Of a stretch of 64,000 bases of DNA, positions 54,134-63,059 are shown in pieces. The position numbers and the translations under genes are program-made. This DNA is from Microbacterium sp. RURRCA19A (GTDB lineage: Bacteria; Actinomycetota; Actinomycetes; Actinomycetales; Microbacteriaceae). Within the stretch, counting starts at the first letter, position 1; every line of letters begins with the position of its first letter. Location: positions 372,001-436,000 of the forward strand of contig NZ_FTNQ01000001.1 of assembly GCF_900156455.1 (NCBI RefSeq), in the 5' to 3' direction. The notes beneath the pieces are model-generated. The model did not search any database. It was not told where the DNA came from and saw only the letters and a program-made list of their open reading frames with translations.

Positions 54134-54831
54134 GCGGCGAGGCCAACGCCGGCAAGGCGCTCACCCGTACCGTCGAGGGCACTTCGTACGCCCGCATCCC
54201 GATCCGCACGCGGGTCGTCATGCCGGGAGACGACCTCGACGCATTCATCCTCGAGTACGCGAAGGATGCCGTGCAGCCGGGCGACCTGCTGTTCGTCACC
54301 GAGAAGATCGTGGCGATCACGCAGGGCCGCTCGTTCAAGCTCGACAGCATCAAGCCGCGCAAGCTCGCGCTCTTCCTGTCGAAGTACGTCACCCGGACGC
54401 CGTACGGCATCGGGCTCGGCATGCCGGAGACGATGGAGATGGCGCTGCGCGAGTGCGGCACACCCCGCATCCTGTTCGCGGCGGCCGTCTCGGCCGTGAC
54501 CAAGGCGTTCGGGCGCAAGGGCGACTTCTACCGCATCGCCGGCGACAAGGCCCGAGCGATCGACGGCCCCACCAAGGGCACGATCCCGCCGTACAATCAG
54601 GCGGTCGTGCTCGGGCCGGAGCGTCCGCGCGAGGTCGCGACGCGGCTGAAGGCTCTGCTGGGCATCGAACTCGACGTCGCCGTCGTGGACATCAACGACC
54701 TGGGGGGCAACATCCTCGGTTCGACGATGGACAAGGCCGGCGAGAAGCGTCTCGTGGCGATCCTCAAGGACAACCCGCTCGGCCAGGGACACGAGTCCAC
54801 GCCGCTGGGTATCGTCCGCGCCGCGGCCTGA
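54130..54831 (+). CDS. coenzyme F420-0:L-glutamate ligase-like protein
   Basis: A 233-residue CofE/FbiB-N-type protein. Family landmarks are the metal- and GTP-site segments [19 protein letters not shown], the [19 protein letters not shown] stretch, [17 protein letters not shown], and the C-terminal [18 protein letters not shown]. CofE adds gamma-glutamates to F420. No other F420 gene is in the window, and the product may instead act on another carboxylate. It overlaps sigA by 4 bp and is cotranscribed with it; murJ follows 10 bp later. Confidence 0.85.
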
Positions 54832-54841
54832 CGCGTCCTCG

Positions 54842-56434
54842 ATGAACCTCGCACGGGCGAGCAGCCTGATCGCCGCGGGCACCCTGGTGTCGCGCATGAC
54901 GGGGCTGGTGCGCACCATCGTCCTGGTCGCCGCGATCAGTTCGGTGGGCGCGTCGGCCGATGCGTTCTACGTCGCCAATCAGCTGCCGAACACGGTGCTG
55001 ACGCTGATCTCGACCGGACTGTTGACCGGCGTGATCGTGCCACGGGTGGTGGCGGTGAGCGCACAGGCCGACGGCGGCCGGATCTTCCTCCCCAAGCTGA
55101 TCACGGCCGGAGCCGCGATCCTGCTGCTGACCACCGCTGTCGCGATCGCGATCGCTCCGGCGCTGGTCGCCGTGATGGCGAGCGGCTACGACGGCGCGAC
55201 GCGCGAGCTGACGATCGCGTTCGCCTACTGGTGCCTGCCGCAGATCTTCTTCTACGGCATGTTCGCCCTCATCGGTGAGAGTCTGAACGCCCGCCGCATG
55301 TTCACGCCGTACGCGTGGGCCCCCGTGGTCAACAACATCGTCTCGATCGCGGGCTTCGGGCTGTTCATCGTGCTGTTCGGCTTCCATCGCACCGAGGTGG
55401 GGTGGTGGACGCCGTCCTCGATCGCGCTGGTCGGCGGCACCGCGACGCTCGGCATCGTCGCGCAGACGGTCGTCCTCGCCGTCGCCTGGCGCCGGTCCGG
55501 CATCCCGCTCCGTCCCGACTTCCGCTGGCGAGGAGTGGGCTTCGGCAGCATGGGGAGCCTCGCCACCTGGACGTTCGGCATGGTGGTCGTGACGCTCCTC
55601 GCCGGTCTCGTCCAGGTGAACGTCATGAGCGCGGCGTCGGGAGAGAACGCCTCCGTCGCCGTGTGGGGCAACGCCTGGCTGATCTACATGGTGCCGTACT
55701 CCCTGATCGTGCTGTCCATCGGGACGCCGTACTTCACACGGATCGCCGAGCACGCCGCGGCCGGTCGCGGGGAGGACGTCCGCGCGGACATCAGCGCGGC
55801 GATCCGCATCCTCGGCCTGTTCGTCGTGATCTCCGCCGGTGCCCTGATCGCTGCAGCCGCGCCGGCCTCTCGAATCTTCACCAGCAGCGCCGGTGACGCC
55901 CTCCTGGCCGCGCCCGTCCTCATCGCGTTCCTCGTCGGTCTCGTGCCGATGGCCGTGCTGTTCATCATCCAGCGGACTTTCTACGCCTACGGCGACACGC
56001 GGACGCCGTTCTTCTTCACCCTCGCGCAGGGCGCCCTGGTCGTCGTCCTGACCCTGGTGGCGGTCACGGTCCCGAAGGAGTTCCTCACCGCGACGGTCGC
56101 CTCCGTCCAGACGCTCTGCGGCATCCTGGAGCTCCTGCTCGCGACCTGGCTCCTACGCCGGAAGATCGGGCCCCTCGGCATCCGGAAGGCCGTCTCCTCG
56201 CTCGCGCTCTTCATCGGAGCCGCAATCCCGGCCGCCCTTGCCGGCTGGGGGATCTATCTCTGGTCCGGCGCCGAGCAGGGGTGGATGCTCGACAACCTGC
56301 TCCTCGGTGCGGCCGGCACGGCGCTCATCTGCTCCGTGGCGGGTGCGATCTATCTCGGGATCCTCGCCGCGCTGCGGACGCCGGAACTCACGTCCGCGAT
56401 CACGCTGGTACGCGCGCGCTTCGGTCGTCGCTGA
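54842..56434 (+). CDS. murJ: MurJ/MviN-type lipid II flippase
   Basis: A 530-residue polytopic protein with about fourteen membrane helices. The N-terminal ARASSLIAAGTLVSRMTGLVR and the DAFYVANQLPNTVLTLISTG segment are typical of the MurJ branch of the MOP superfamily, which flips lipid-linked peptidoglycan precursor across the membrane. The characteristic Arg residues of the cavity are present in the first helices. The usual C-terminal kinase-like domain of mycobacterial MviN is absent. It follows the F420-ligase-like gene by 10 bp. The ATP-grasp/racemase group begins just after, on both strands. Confidence 0.9.
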   Translation: MNLARASSLIAAGTLVSRMTGLVRTIVLVAAISSVGASADAFYVANQLPNTVLTLISTGLLTGVIVPRVVAVSAQADGGRIFLPKLITAGAAILLLTTAVAIAIAPALVAVMASGYDGATRELTIAFAYWCLPQIFFYGMFALIGESLNARRMFTPYAWAPVVNNIVSIAGFGLFIVLFGFHRTEVGWWTPSSIALVGGTATLGIVAQTVVLAVAWRRSGIPLRPDFRWRGVGFGSMGSLATWTFGMVVVTLLAGLVQVNVMSAASGENASVAVWGNAWLIYMVPYSLIVLSIGTPYFTRIAEHAAAGRGEDVRADISAAIRILGLFVVISAGALIAAAAPASRIFTSSAGDALLAAPVLIAFLVGLVPMAVLFIIQRTFYAYGDTRTPFFFTLAQGALVVVLTLVAVTVPKEFLTATVASVQTLCGILELLLATWLLRRKIGPLGIRKAVSSLALFIGAAIPAALAGWGIYLWSGAEQGWMLDNLLLGAAGTALICSVAGAIYLGILAALRTPELTSAITLVRARFGRR

Positions 56435-56464
56435 CGCGGAACCCGGTGGTGCGGGCCGAACGTC

Positions 56465-57499
56465 TCAGCGGCGACGTTCGAGGATGCCGGGACCGATGGC
56501 GTCGCGGTAGCGGTGCAGGAGCCCGGTGCGGATGCCGGACACGCTCGGCTTCATCTGGAACACGCTGGAGTTGTGGTTCGCCTCGATGAGTGCGGGCCCC
56601 TCCGGCGTGATCGCGACGTCCCAGCCCACGTAGGGCACGGTGGGCAGGCGGCGGGAGGCCTCCTCGACCATCGCGACCGCCTCGGCGAACAGCGGTACCT
56701 GGAATCCGGCGATCTCGACATCGGTGACGGGATGCCGGGCGAAGACGTTGGAGTTCTTGTCGACCCCCGCCCACTGGGCGGTGCCGTGGTCGTCGACCAT
56801 CGTGAACATCCCGCCGCCGGCGAAGTTGTCGATGACACCGCCGTTGCCGATGCGCAGCACGGAGGCGATGAGGTGGAAGCTGCCGTCCTGCCGCCGGTAG
56901 GTGATCAGGCGGAGCGTGTTGACGCTGCCCGGGTACAGGCGGGCGAGATCCTCGTGCTGGGGGAGGATCTCCTCGACCAACGTGCGGTTCTCGGCCACGA
57001 GCGTCGCGCGCCAGGCGGCGACGTCGGTGATCTCGTCGGCGGTGAACGTCGTGATGCCGCGTCCGCCCTCGCCGAGCGCGGGCTTGACCAGGACACGCGG
57101 ATGCCGCGCGAGGAAGTCCGCCAGCTCCTGATCGCTCGCCGTGGTGGCGTCGATCCATTCGCGGCCGATCATGTCGGCGAAGTCGCGGTAGAAGCGCGGC
57201 TTGTCACCCAGCAGCGCGGCCGAGTCGGGACCGTTGAGCGTGTTGTTGAGACGGATGGCCTTGGGGTGCGTCATCCACGTGCGCCGCTCGCGACCGTTGA
57301 GGAGCCGGATGTCCCAGACCGCGTAGTCGCGGAAGCCCATCTCGTAGCGCACCGACGACCAGAGCATGTCGGCGATGATGACGGGCAGGGGCGCGCGGGA
57401 GACCTTCTTCACCTGACCGGCGAACTCCGTGACATTCCCCAGACTCAGGCGTCGAGCTCGCTGCAGCAGGTACCGGACGCGCAGAGACCTCTGTGACAC
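56465..57499 (-). CDS. sugar-transfer-associated ATP-grasp family protein, copy 1
   Basis: A 344-residue cytosolic protein. The N-terminal part is helical (VIIADMLWSSVRYEMGFRDYAVWDI). The ATP-grasp fold shows the nucleotide lysine in VLVKPALGEGGRGI (Lys139), a VNTLRLITY strand (about 210), and the metal-site EANHN (Glu306, Asn308). ATP-grasp ligases join a carboxylate to an amine or thiol; the acceptor here is unknown, and this family is often near envelope sugar genes. The GTG is six bases after TAGCGT on the minus strand (57511-57506). It diverges from its paralogue at 57646. Confidence 0.82.
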   Translation of the reverse strand: MSQRSLRVRYLLQRARRLSLGNVTEFAGQVKKVSRAPLPVIIADMLWSSVRYEMGFRDYAVWDIRLLNGRERRTWMTHPKAIRLNNTLNGPDSAALLGDKPRFYRDFADMIGREWIDATTASDQELADFLARHPRVLVKPALGEGGRGITTFTADEITDVAAWRATLVAENRTLVEEILPQHEDLARLYPGSVNTLRLITYRRQDGSFHLIASVLRIGNGGVIDNFAGGGMFTMVDDHGTAQWAGVDKNSNVFARHPVTDVEIAGFQVPLFAEAVAMVEEASRRLPTVPYVGWDVAITPEGPALIEANHNSSVFQMKPSVSGIRTGLLHRYRDAIGPGILERRR

Positions 57500-57561
57500 C
57501 TCGACACGCTAACACAGCGCCACCGAGCGTCCGCGGCGCGGGCGCGCGGAGGTCGGCCTCG

Positions 57562-57567
57562 TATGAT
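57562..57567 (+). promoter_or_regulatory. -10 element for the ATP-grasp/racemase operon
   Basis: TATGAT at 57562-57567 in the divergent gap. No convincing -35 is seen 17 bp upstream. Transcription from here would give a leader of about 70 nt for the gene at 57646, which then probably runs through both racemase-like genes to the terminator at 60354-60399. Confidence 0.4.
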
Positions 57568-57645
57568 GGGTACTTCGGAAGCGCTGCGACGGACGTTCGT
57601 CCGGGCGGCGACTGACCTCCGGACGAGAAAGCGATCAGCCTGCCG

Positions 57646-58677
57646 ATGGACATCTCCCCGAAGGCGCGCGCCGCCTACTTCTTCAAGCGCGTCGCCGCAT
57701 TCCGCCCCTCCCGCGTCTGGACGTTCGCGCGTCAGATCGGTCAGGAGCAGGGCAAGTTCGCTCCGTTCGTGCTCGTCGACATGCTGTGGTGGGCGGCGTT
57801 CCACGACACCGCCTACATCGACTACTACGAGGCCGACTTCGCGCTGTTGAACCGTCGCGAACGCAAGACGTTCATGACCTCCCTCATCCAGCATCACCTC
57901 GCCACCGCGGTGAACGACCGCGAGGTCGCGAAGACGCTCGAGAACAAGCTCAACTTCAACCGCGCGTTCGAGGACTTCCTCGGGCGCGAATGGATGCAGC
58001 TCGACACCACCGACACCGCCGCGCTGAAGGACTTCGCCGGGCGCCACCCGGTGATCATCGCGAAGGTTCCGGTGAGCCGCGAGGGCAAGGGCGTCTTCCG
58101 CTACGACACCGCCGAGGTGACGGACTGGGAGGCGTTCCGCGCCGAGCTGCTGCGGAAGGGGCAGATCCTGATCGAGCAGCCGATCGTGCAGCACCCCTAT
58201 CTCGCGTCCTACTGCGCGGGAACCGTCAACACGACGCGCATCACGACCTACTTCGACGGCGAGACCGTCCACCCGATGGTGATGGTGCAGAAGTTCGGGC
58301 GCGGCGCGGTGAGCGACCAGTTCACCTGGGGCGGCTTCTTCACGATGCTCGACGACGACGGCCACTCGGTCGGCCCCGGCCACACGGGCAAGCACAAGAG
58401 CCGCTACGACGTGCACCCCGAATCGCAGCAGTCGATCGTCGACTTCCAGGTTCCGCTCTGGGACCAGGCGCTCGCGCTGGTCGGCGAGGCCGCGCGACGG
58501 ATCCCCGAAGTGCCGTACGTCGGCTGGGATGTCGCCGTCGGGCCGGACGGTCCGGTCCTGATCGAGGGCAACTGGATCCCCGGACTCTACGAGACGCGGG
58601 TGAGCACGACCGGTATCCGCGAGGGCTCGCGGCCGCGCCACGAGCGGCTGATGGGCGACGCGCTCCGCCGTCGATGA
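57646..58677 (+). CDS. sugar-transfer-associated ATP-grasp family protein, copy 2
   Basis: A 343-residue paralogue of the gene at 56465, with the same layout: VLVDMLWWAAFHDTAYIDYYEADF (about 42-65), LLNRRERKTFMT, FLGREWMQLD, the nucleotide lysine region VIIAKVPVSREGKGV (Lys140), VNTTRITTY, and the end motif LIEGNWIPGLYE. The lysine loop and the metal-site motif (EGNW instead of EANH) differ from copy 1, so the two probably have different substrates or one is less active. Its stop overlaps the ATG of the racemase C-domain gene by 4 bp. This coupling ties it to the racemase pair. Confidence 0.82.
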   Translation: MDISPKARAAYFFKRVAAFRPSRVWTFARQIGQEQGKFAPFVLVDMLWWAAFHDTAYIDYYEADFALLNRRERKTFMTSLIQHHLATAVNDREVAKTLENKLNFNRAFEDFLGREWMQLDTTDTAALKDFAGRHPVIIAKVPVSREGKGVFRYDTAEVTDWEAFRAELLRKGQILIEQPIVQHPYLASYCAGTVNTTRITTYFDGETVHPMVMVQKFGRGAVSDQFTWGGFFTMLDDDGHSVGPGHTGKHKSRYDVHPESQQSIVDFQVPLWDQALALVGEAARRIPEVPYVGWDVAVGPDGPVLIEGNWIPGLYETRVSTTGIREGSRPRHERLMGDALRRR

Positions 58678-59324
58678 CTTCCGACGCCGAGATCCTCACT
58701 GCACCCGACGCCGCCGGGGGAGTCTCTCCGGTCGCGCGGGTGTCGGAGCGGAACCTCCGCGCGAATGCGCGGCTCGCCTCGACCGGCCGTGCCGACGATG
58801 TGCTCGCCGCCGACGCCTGGGGACACGGCGCCGACTGGGTGGCATCCGTCCTGGGCTCCCTCGGGACCGACCCCGCAGGACTCGACGCGGCCACCCTGTT
58901 CGGCCTCCCCGGGGGCGACCCCCGCTCCCGACCCGTGCTGTCCCTGCACGGGCGCGTGCTGGGCACGAAGGCGTTGCTCACGGGAGAGGGCGTCTCCTAC
59001 GGCTACACGCACCGCGCCGCGCGCGACACGACCGTGGCGCTGGTGACCGGCGGGTACGCGCAGGGCGTGGTGCGCTCACTGGGGAACGCGGCCGACGTCG
59101 CCATCGACGGCCGCCGTCACCGCATCGTCGGCCGCGTCGCCATGGACGTCTGCGTCGTCGACGTCGACGACGCACGCCCCGTCCGCGGCAGCGGCGTCGT
59201 GTTCTTCGGCGATCCCGTCGCCGGTCACCCGGCCCTGGGGGAATGGACGGATGCCACCGGCTGGAACGCCGGAGAGATCGTCGCCGCCGTCGGCGCCCGG
59301 GCCGTGCGGACGGTGGTCGCGTGA
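58674..59324 (+). CDS. alanine racemase-like half protein: C-terminal domain with vestigial barrel
   Basis: A 216-residue protein. Residues 18-62 match the very start of the alanine racemase barrel, but the PLP Lys position is Ala45 (LAADAWGHG instead of K-A-D-A-Y-G-H-G). Most of the barrel is missing: the chain goes on from LFGLPGGDP (75-83) straight to the C-terminal beta domain. That domain is complete: GEGVSYGY (104-111), the catalytic tyrosine in VTGGYAQG (Tyr128) and VGRVAMDV (Met157, Asp158). It cannot bind PLP alone. It starts in the stop of the ATP-grasp gene and overlaps the next racemase gene by 4 bp. Confidence 0.85.
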   Translation: MTSDAEILTAPDAAGGVSPVARVSERNLRANARLASTGRADDVLAADAWGHGADWVASVLGSLGTDPAGLDAATLFGLPGGDPRSRPVLSLHGRVLGTKALLTGEGVSYGYTHRAARDTTVALVTGGYAQGVVRSLGNAADVAIDGRRHRIVGRVAMDVCVVDVDDARPVRGSGVVFFGDPVAGHPALGEWTDATGWNAGEIVAAVGARAVRTVVA

Positions 59325-60379
59325 GCGCCGAATACCGGGTCGATCTCGACGCCTTCGCCCGCAACCTCGCGCGCGTCCGCGAGGCGGTCGCCCACGCCCG
59401 GCACATGCTCGTCGTCAAGGACGACGCCTATGCCCACGGACTCGAGGCGATCGTGCGGCGAGCGATGACCGAGGGGGTGGAGTGGATCGGCGCGTTCGAC
59501 GTCGAGACCGGGCGGGCGGTGCGCGCCGTCGCGGGGCCGAACGTGCGCATCTTCGTCTGGCTGCTCGGCGGCGCCGAGGACCTCGCCGCCGGAATCGAGG
59601 CGGACCTCGACCTCGGAATCGGCGATCACGCGCTGCTCGACGACCTCGCAGAACTGGCGGCCGCCCCGTCCCCGGCCCGCGTACACCTCAAGATCGACAC
59701 GGGCCTCCATCGCAACGGCATCCGTCCCGAAGACTGGGAGCGGGCGCTTGCGGCCCTGTCGAGGCTCGTCGACGCGGGGAAGGCGTCGTTCGAAGGTCTG
59801 TGGTCGCACATCGCGGAGGCCTCGGATGCCGACGACGACGACGCTCGCGAGATCTTCCTCGCCGCGCGGGCGACCGCCGTCGGCGCGGGCCTCACGCCGC
59901 AGTTCTCCCACCTCGCCGCCAGCGCGGCCGGCTTCGCACGGGAGGCGTTCCGCGAAGACCTCGTGCGGGTCGGGGCGTTCTCGTACGGCATCCGCCCCGC
60001 CGGTGGCCCGACCGAACGGGATCTCGGGATCGAGCCGATCTCGACGCTCGTCGCTTCGGTGACCTCGGTCGAAGGCGACGCGGTGCGTCTCGACCTCGGC
60101 AGTCTTCACGGGCTCCCCTCGGTGCTGGAGGGGCGGTTCTCGGTCGAGACGCCCGCCGGTCCGCGGGGCGTCCGTGCGATCGAACCGACGTCCATGCTCG
60201 TCGACGCGTGGGCCGATGCGGCCCCGGGCGACACCGTGATCGTGTGGGGACGCGGGGGAGCGGTGTCGGCGACGGACCTCGCCGAACTCATCGACACGAT
60301 CGGCGAGGAGATCGCACTCCGCGTCTCACCGCTCGTTCCCCGCCGGTACACGTCGAACGGGCCCCGCACCGCTCGGTGA
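59321..60379 (+). CDS. alanine racemase-like protein: PLP barrel with degenerate C-terminal domain
   Basis: A 352-residue protein. The barrel is intact: PLP Lys33 in VVKDDAYAHG, HLKIDTGLHR (122-131) with Arg131, SHIAEAS (His163), FSHLAASAA (Ser201), and VRVGAFSYG (Arg216). The C-terminal domain (about 235-345) is present, but the catalytic Tyr motif is lost (LDLGSLHG in place of a GYADG-like segment) and the MD motif reads PTSML. In dimeric alanine racemase the barrel of one chain meets the Tyr of the other, so the gene just upstream could supply the missing tyrosine. It may racemise alanine or another amino acid. Confidence 0.87.
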   Translation: MSAEYRVDLDAFARNLARVREAVAHARHMLVVKDDAYAHGLEAIVRRAMTEGVEWIGAFDVETGRAVRAVAGPNVRIFVWLLGGAEDLAAGIEADLDLGIGDHALLDDLAELAAAPSPARVHLKIDTGLHRNGIRPEDWERALAALSRLVDAGKASFEGLWSHIAEASDADDDDAREIFLAARATAVGAGLTPQFSHLAASAAGFAREAFREDLVRVGAFSYGIRPAGGPTERDLGIEPISTLVASVTSVEGDAVRLDLGSLHGLPSVLEGRFSVETPAGPRGVRAIEPTSMLVDAWADAAPGDTVIVWGRGGAVSATDLAELIDTIGEEIALRVSPLVPRRYTSNGPRTAR

Positions 60380-60399
60380 AAGCGGTCGGGGCCCGTTCG
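60354..60399. terminator. terminator overlapping the end of the racemase-like gene
   Basis: CGAACGGGCCCCG (60354-60366) pairs with CGGGGCCCGTTCG (60387-60399), extended by ACCGCT/AGCGGT inside. The TGA of the racemase-like gene is in the loop. It lies between convergent genes and can work both ways. Confidence 0.88.
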
Positions 60400-60410
60400 G
60401 ATGTCGGGGG

Positions 60411-60632
60411 TCAGTCGGCGGCGTGCAGACGAGCGGTCTCGTCGTGCCACGACGTGGCGATGCTGCGCAGCTTCTCTTCGTACTTGCGTCCGTGATGGGC
60501 GCAGAAGAGCAGCTCGCTGCCGTTGACCTCGGCGGCGATGTAGGCCTGCGCTCCGCAGGAGTCGCAGCGATCAGCCGCCGTCAGACGGTGGTCGAGGACG
60601 ACGGACGCGTCGGGTGCGGTCGTAGTGGTCAT
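60411..60632 (-). CDS. DUF7455-like small zinc-binding protein
   Basis: A 73-residue protein with the family pattern: LTAADRCDSCGAQAYIAAE with a Cys pair (C23, C26) and ELLFCAHHGRKYEEKL with Cys and two His, as in a treble-clef-like site. It is conserved across Actinobacteria and usually lies near sigA or topoisomerase genes, as here. No function is known. GGAGGGCACCC lies just before the ATG. Confidence 0.88.
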   Translation of the reverse strand: MTTTTAPDASVVLDHRLTAADRCDSCGAQAYIAAEVNGSELLFCAHHGRKYEEKLRSIATSWHDETARLHAAD

Positions 60633-60797
60633 CTCGGGTGCCCTCCTCGGTGGTCGTTGGGCGAGTCTGTCAATAGAACCACGAGGATGTTTCCCCTATG
60701 CCGCACGCGCGTGACATTTCGCTGTGCGCGTACGCCGACCCCAACCGGCCGTGTGTCTGCAAGTCGATGTCCGAGGCCCCGATTACGCTGGGGGATC

Positions 60798-62867
60798 GTG
60801 ACGTCCGAGTATTCCGCCCATCATCTCCAGGTCCTCGAAGGACTCGAAGCGGTGCGCAAGCGCCCGGGCATGTACATCGGGTCCACCGACTCCCGCGGGC
60901 TCATGCACTGCCTGTGGGAGATCATCGACAACTCCGTCGACGAGGCCCTCGCCGGTCACGGTTCGCGCATCGACATCGTGCTCCACCGCGACGGCAGTGT
61001 CGAGGTGCGGGACCGAGCCCGCGGCATCCCGGTCGACGTCGAGCCGCGCACCGGCCTCACCGGCGTCGAGGTCGTCTTCACGAAGCTCCACGCGGGCGGC
61101 AAGTTCGGTGGGGGTTCGTACGCCGCGTCCGGTGGCCTACACGGCGTGGGCGCGTCGGTGGTCAACGCCCTGTCCGAGCGTCTCGACGTCGAGGTCGACC
61201 GCGGCGGCAAGACCTACGCGATGTCGTTCCATCGCGGTGAGCCCGGAGTCTTCGCGGGCGAAGGACCCGATTCGCCCTTCGCGCCCTACGACGCCAGCAG
61301 CGAGCTGCGGATCGTGGGGAAGGCCGCGCGCGGCGTCACCGGTACGCGCATCCGGTATTGGGCCGATCGGCAGATCTTCACGAAGGATGCTGCGTTCGGG
61401 TTCGACGAGCTCGTTCAGCGCGCACGGCAGACGGCGTTCCTCGTGCCGGGTCTCGAGATCGTCATCACCGACGAGCGTGGCGACGAGCCGGTCGAGACGA
61501 GCTACCGCTTCGACGGCGGCATCTCCGAGTTCGCCGACTTCCTCGCCCCCGACTCCGCCATCACCGACACGTGGCGGCTGACCGGCACCGGCTCTTTCAC
61601 CGAGACGGTGCCCGTCCTCCAGCCCGGCGGGTCGATGGTGCCGACCGAGGTGGAGCGCGAGTGCGAGGTCGACGTCGCGGTGCGCTGGGGGACCGGGTAC
61701 GACACCACCACCCGATCATTCGTCAACATCATCGCGACCCCCAAGGGCGGCACGCACCAGCAGGGCTTCGAGCAGGGTCTCATGAAGATCCTCCGTAGCC
61801 AGGTCGAGCAGAACGCGCGCAAGCTCAAGGTGGGCAGCGACAAGATCGAGAAGGATGACATCCTCGCCGGTCTCACGGCGGTGCTGACCGTCCGTCTTCC
61901 CGAACCGCAGTTCGAGGGTCAGACGAAGGAAGTCCTCGGAACACCGGCCGTGCGCCAGATCGTGACGCAGGTCGTCGCGAAGGCGCTCACAGAGCGGTTC
62001 ACGTCGCCCAAGCGCGACGACAAGGCGCAGACCGCGCTCCTGCTCGAGAAGGTCGTCTCCGAGATGAAGGCGCGCATCTCCGCGCGCACGCACAAAGAGA
62101 CCCAGCGCCGCAAGAACGCACTGGAGTCCTCGTCGCTGCCGTCGAAGCTCGTCGATTGCCGCTCCAACGACGTCGCCGATTCCGAACTGTTCATCGTCGA
62201 GGGCAACTCGGCGCTGGGGACGGCCCGCGACGCCCGCAACAGCGCCTACCAGGCGCTGCTCCCGATCCGCGGCAAGATCCTGAATACGCAGAAGGCGTCG
62301 ATCAGCGACATGCTCTCCAATGCCGAGTGCGCCTCCATCATCCAGGTCATCGGCGCCGGTTCCGGGCGCTCGTTCGACCTCGACGCGGCCCGCTACGGCA
62401 AGATCATCCTGATGAGCGACGCCGACGTCGACGGTGCGCACATCCGCACGCTGCTCCTGACGCTGTTCTTCCGCTACATGCGTCCCCTCGTCGAAGCCGG
62501 ACGCGTGTTCGCCGCCGTCCCGCCGCTGCACCGCGTGATCGTGATGAACCCCGGCTCGAAGCCGAACGAGACGATCTACACGTACAGCGAGCAGGAATTG
62601 CACGCTCTGCTCGCCAAGCTCAAGAAGTCGAACAAGCGCTGGCAGGAACCCATCCAGCGGTACAAGGGCCTGGGCGAGATGGATGCCGATCAGCTCGCGA
62701 CGACCACGATGGACCGCGCCGGGCGGACCCTCCGCCGCGTGCAGGTGCGCGACATCGAAGAGGCCGCCAAGATCTTCGACCTCCTCATGGGCAGCGACGT
62801 CGCGCCGCGCCGCGAGTTCATCGTGGACTCGAGCGACCGTCTGGCGCGCGAGCGCATCGACGTCTGA
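60798..62867 (+). CDS. parE: type II DNA topoisomerase subunit B (ParE/GyrB type)
   Basis: ATPase subunit that drives DNA strand passage. The 689-residue product has the GHKL domain (EAVRKRPGMYIGST, EIIDNSVDEAL, GGLHGVGASVVNALS), the transducer domain, and the TOPRIM domain with EGNSALGTARDARN and MSDADVDGAHI. It ends in the usual PRREFIVDSS segment. The opposing gene at 63060 encodes the matching A subunit C-terminal part, so this is most likely the second (topo IV-type) pair, but GyrB cannot be excluded from sequence alone. The GTG is preceded by TACGCT (60784-60789). Confidence 0.9.
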   Translation: MTSEYSAHHLQVLEGLEAVRKRPGMYIGSTDSRGLMHCLWEIIDNSVDEALAGHGSRIDIVLHRDGSVEVRDRARGIPVDVEPRTGLTGVEVVFTKLHAGGKFGGGSYAASGGLHGVGASVVNALSERLDVEVDRGGKTYAMSFHRGEPGVFAGEGPDSPFAPYDASSELRIVGKAARGVTGTRIRYWADRQIFTKDAAFGFDELVQRARQTAFLVPGLEIVITDERGDEPVETSYRFDGGISEFADFLAPDSAITDTWRLTGTGSFTETVPVLQPGGSMVPTEVERECEVDVAVRWGTGYDTTTRSFVNIIATPKGGTHQQGFEQGLMKILRSQVEQNARKLKVGSDKIEKDDILAGLTAVLTVRLPEPQFEGQTKEVLGTPAVRQIVTQVVAKALTERFTSPKRDDKAQTALLLEKVVSEMKARISARTHKETQRRKNALESSSLPSKLVDCRSNDVADSELFIVEGNSALGTARDARNSAYQALLPIRGKILNTQKASISDMLSNAECASIIQVIGAGSGRSFDLDAARYGKIILMSDADVDGAHIRTLLLTLFFRYMRPLVEAGRVFAAVPPLHRVIVMNPGSKPNETIYTYSEQELHALLAKLKKSNKRWQEPIQRYKGLGEMDADQLATTTMDRAGRTLRRVQVRDIEEAAKIFDLLMGSDVAPRREFIVDSSDRLARERIDV

Positions 62868-63059
62868 CCGGCGCCGCGCAGTCTCCTGCCGGCATCCGAC
62901 CTGACATCGCCCCGTTGCAGCCGAACCGTCGTGCGGACTTCACCGCCGACACGCCGCCCACGATGGCCGTCATCCGGCGCGTCGCCGTCGGACTCCGCAC
63001 GAGGGCACGGCGGCGCCGCACCCCGCGGCACGACGGCACCCCGGCTGCTGCCCGGTGCG

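Noticed and set aside
58674..59324. Simple pseudogene of alanine racemase
   Set aside because: The remaining domain keeps its key residues, the frame is intact and overlaps both neighbours by 4 bp, and the losses are complementary to the next gene.
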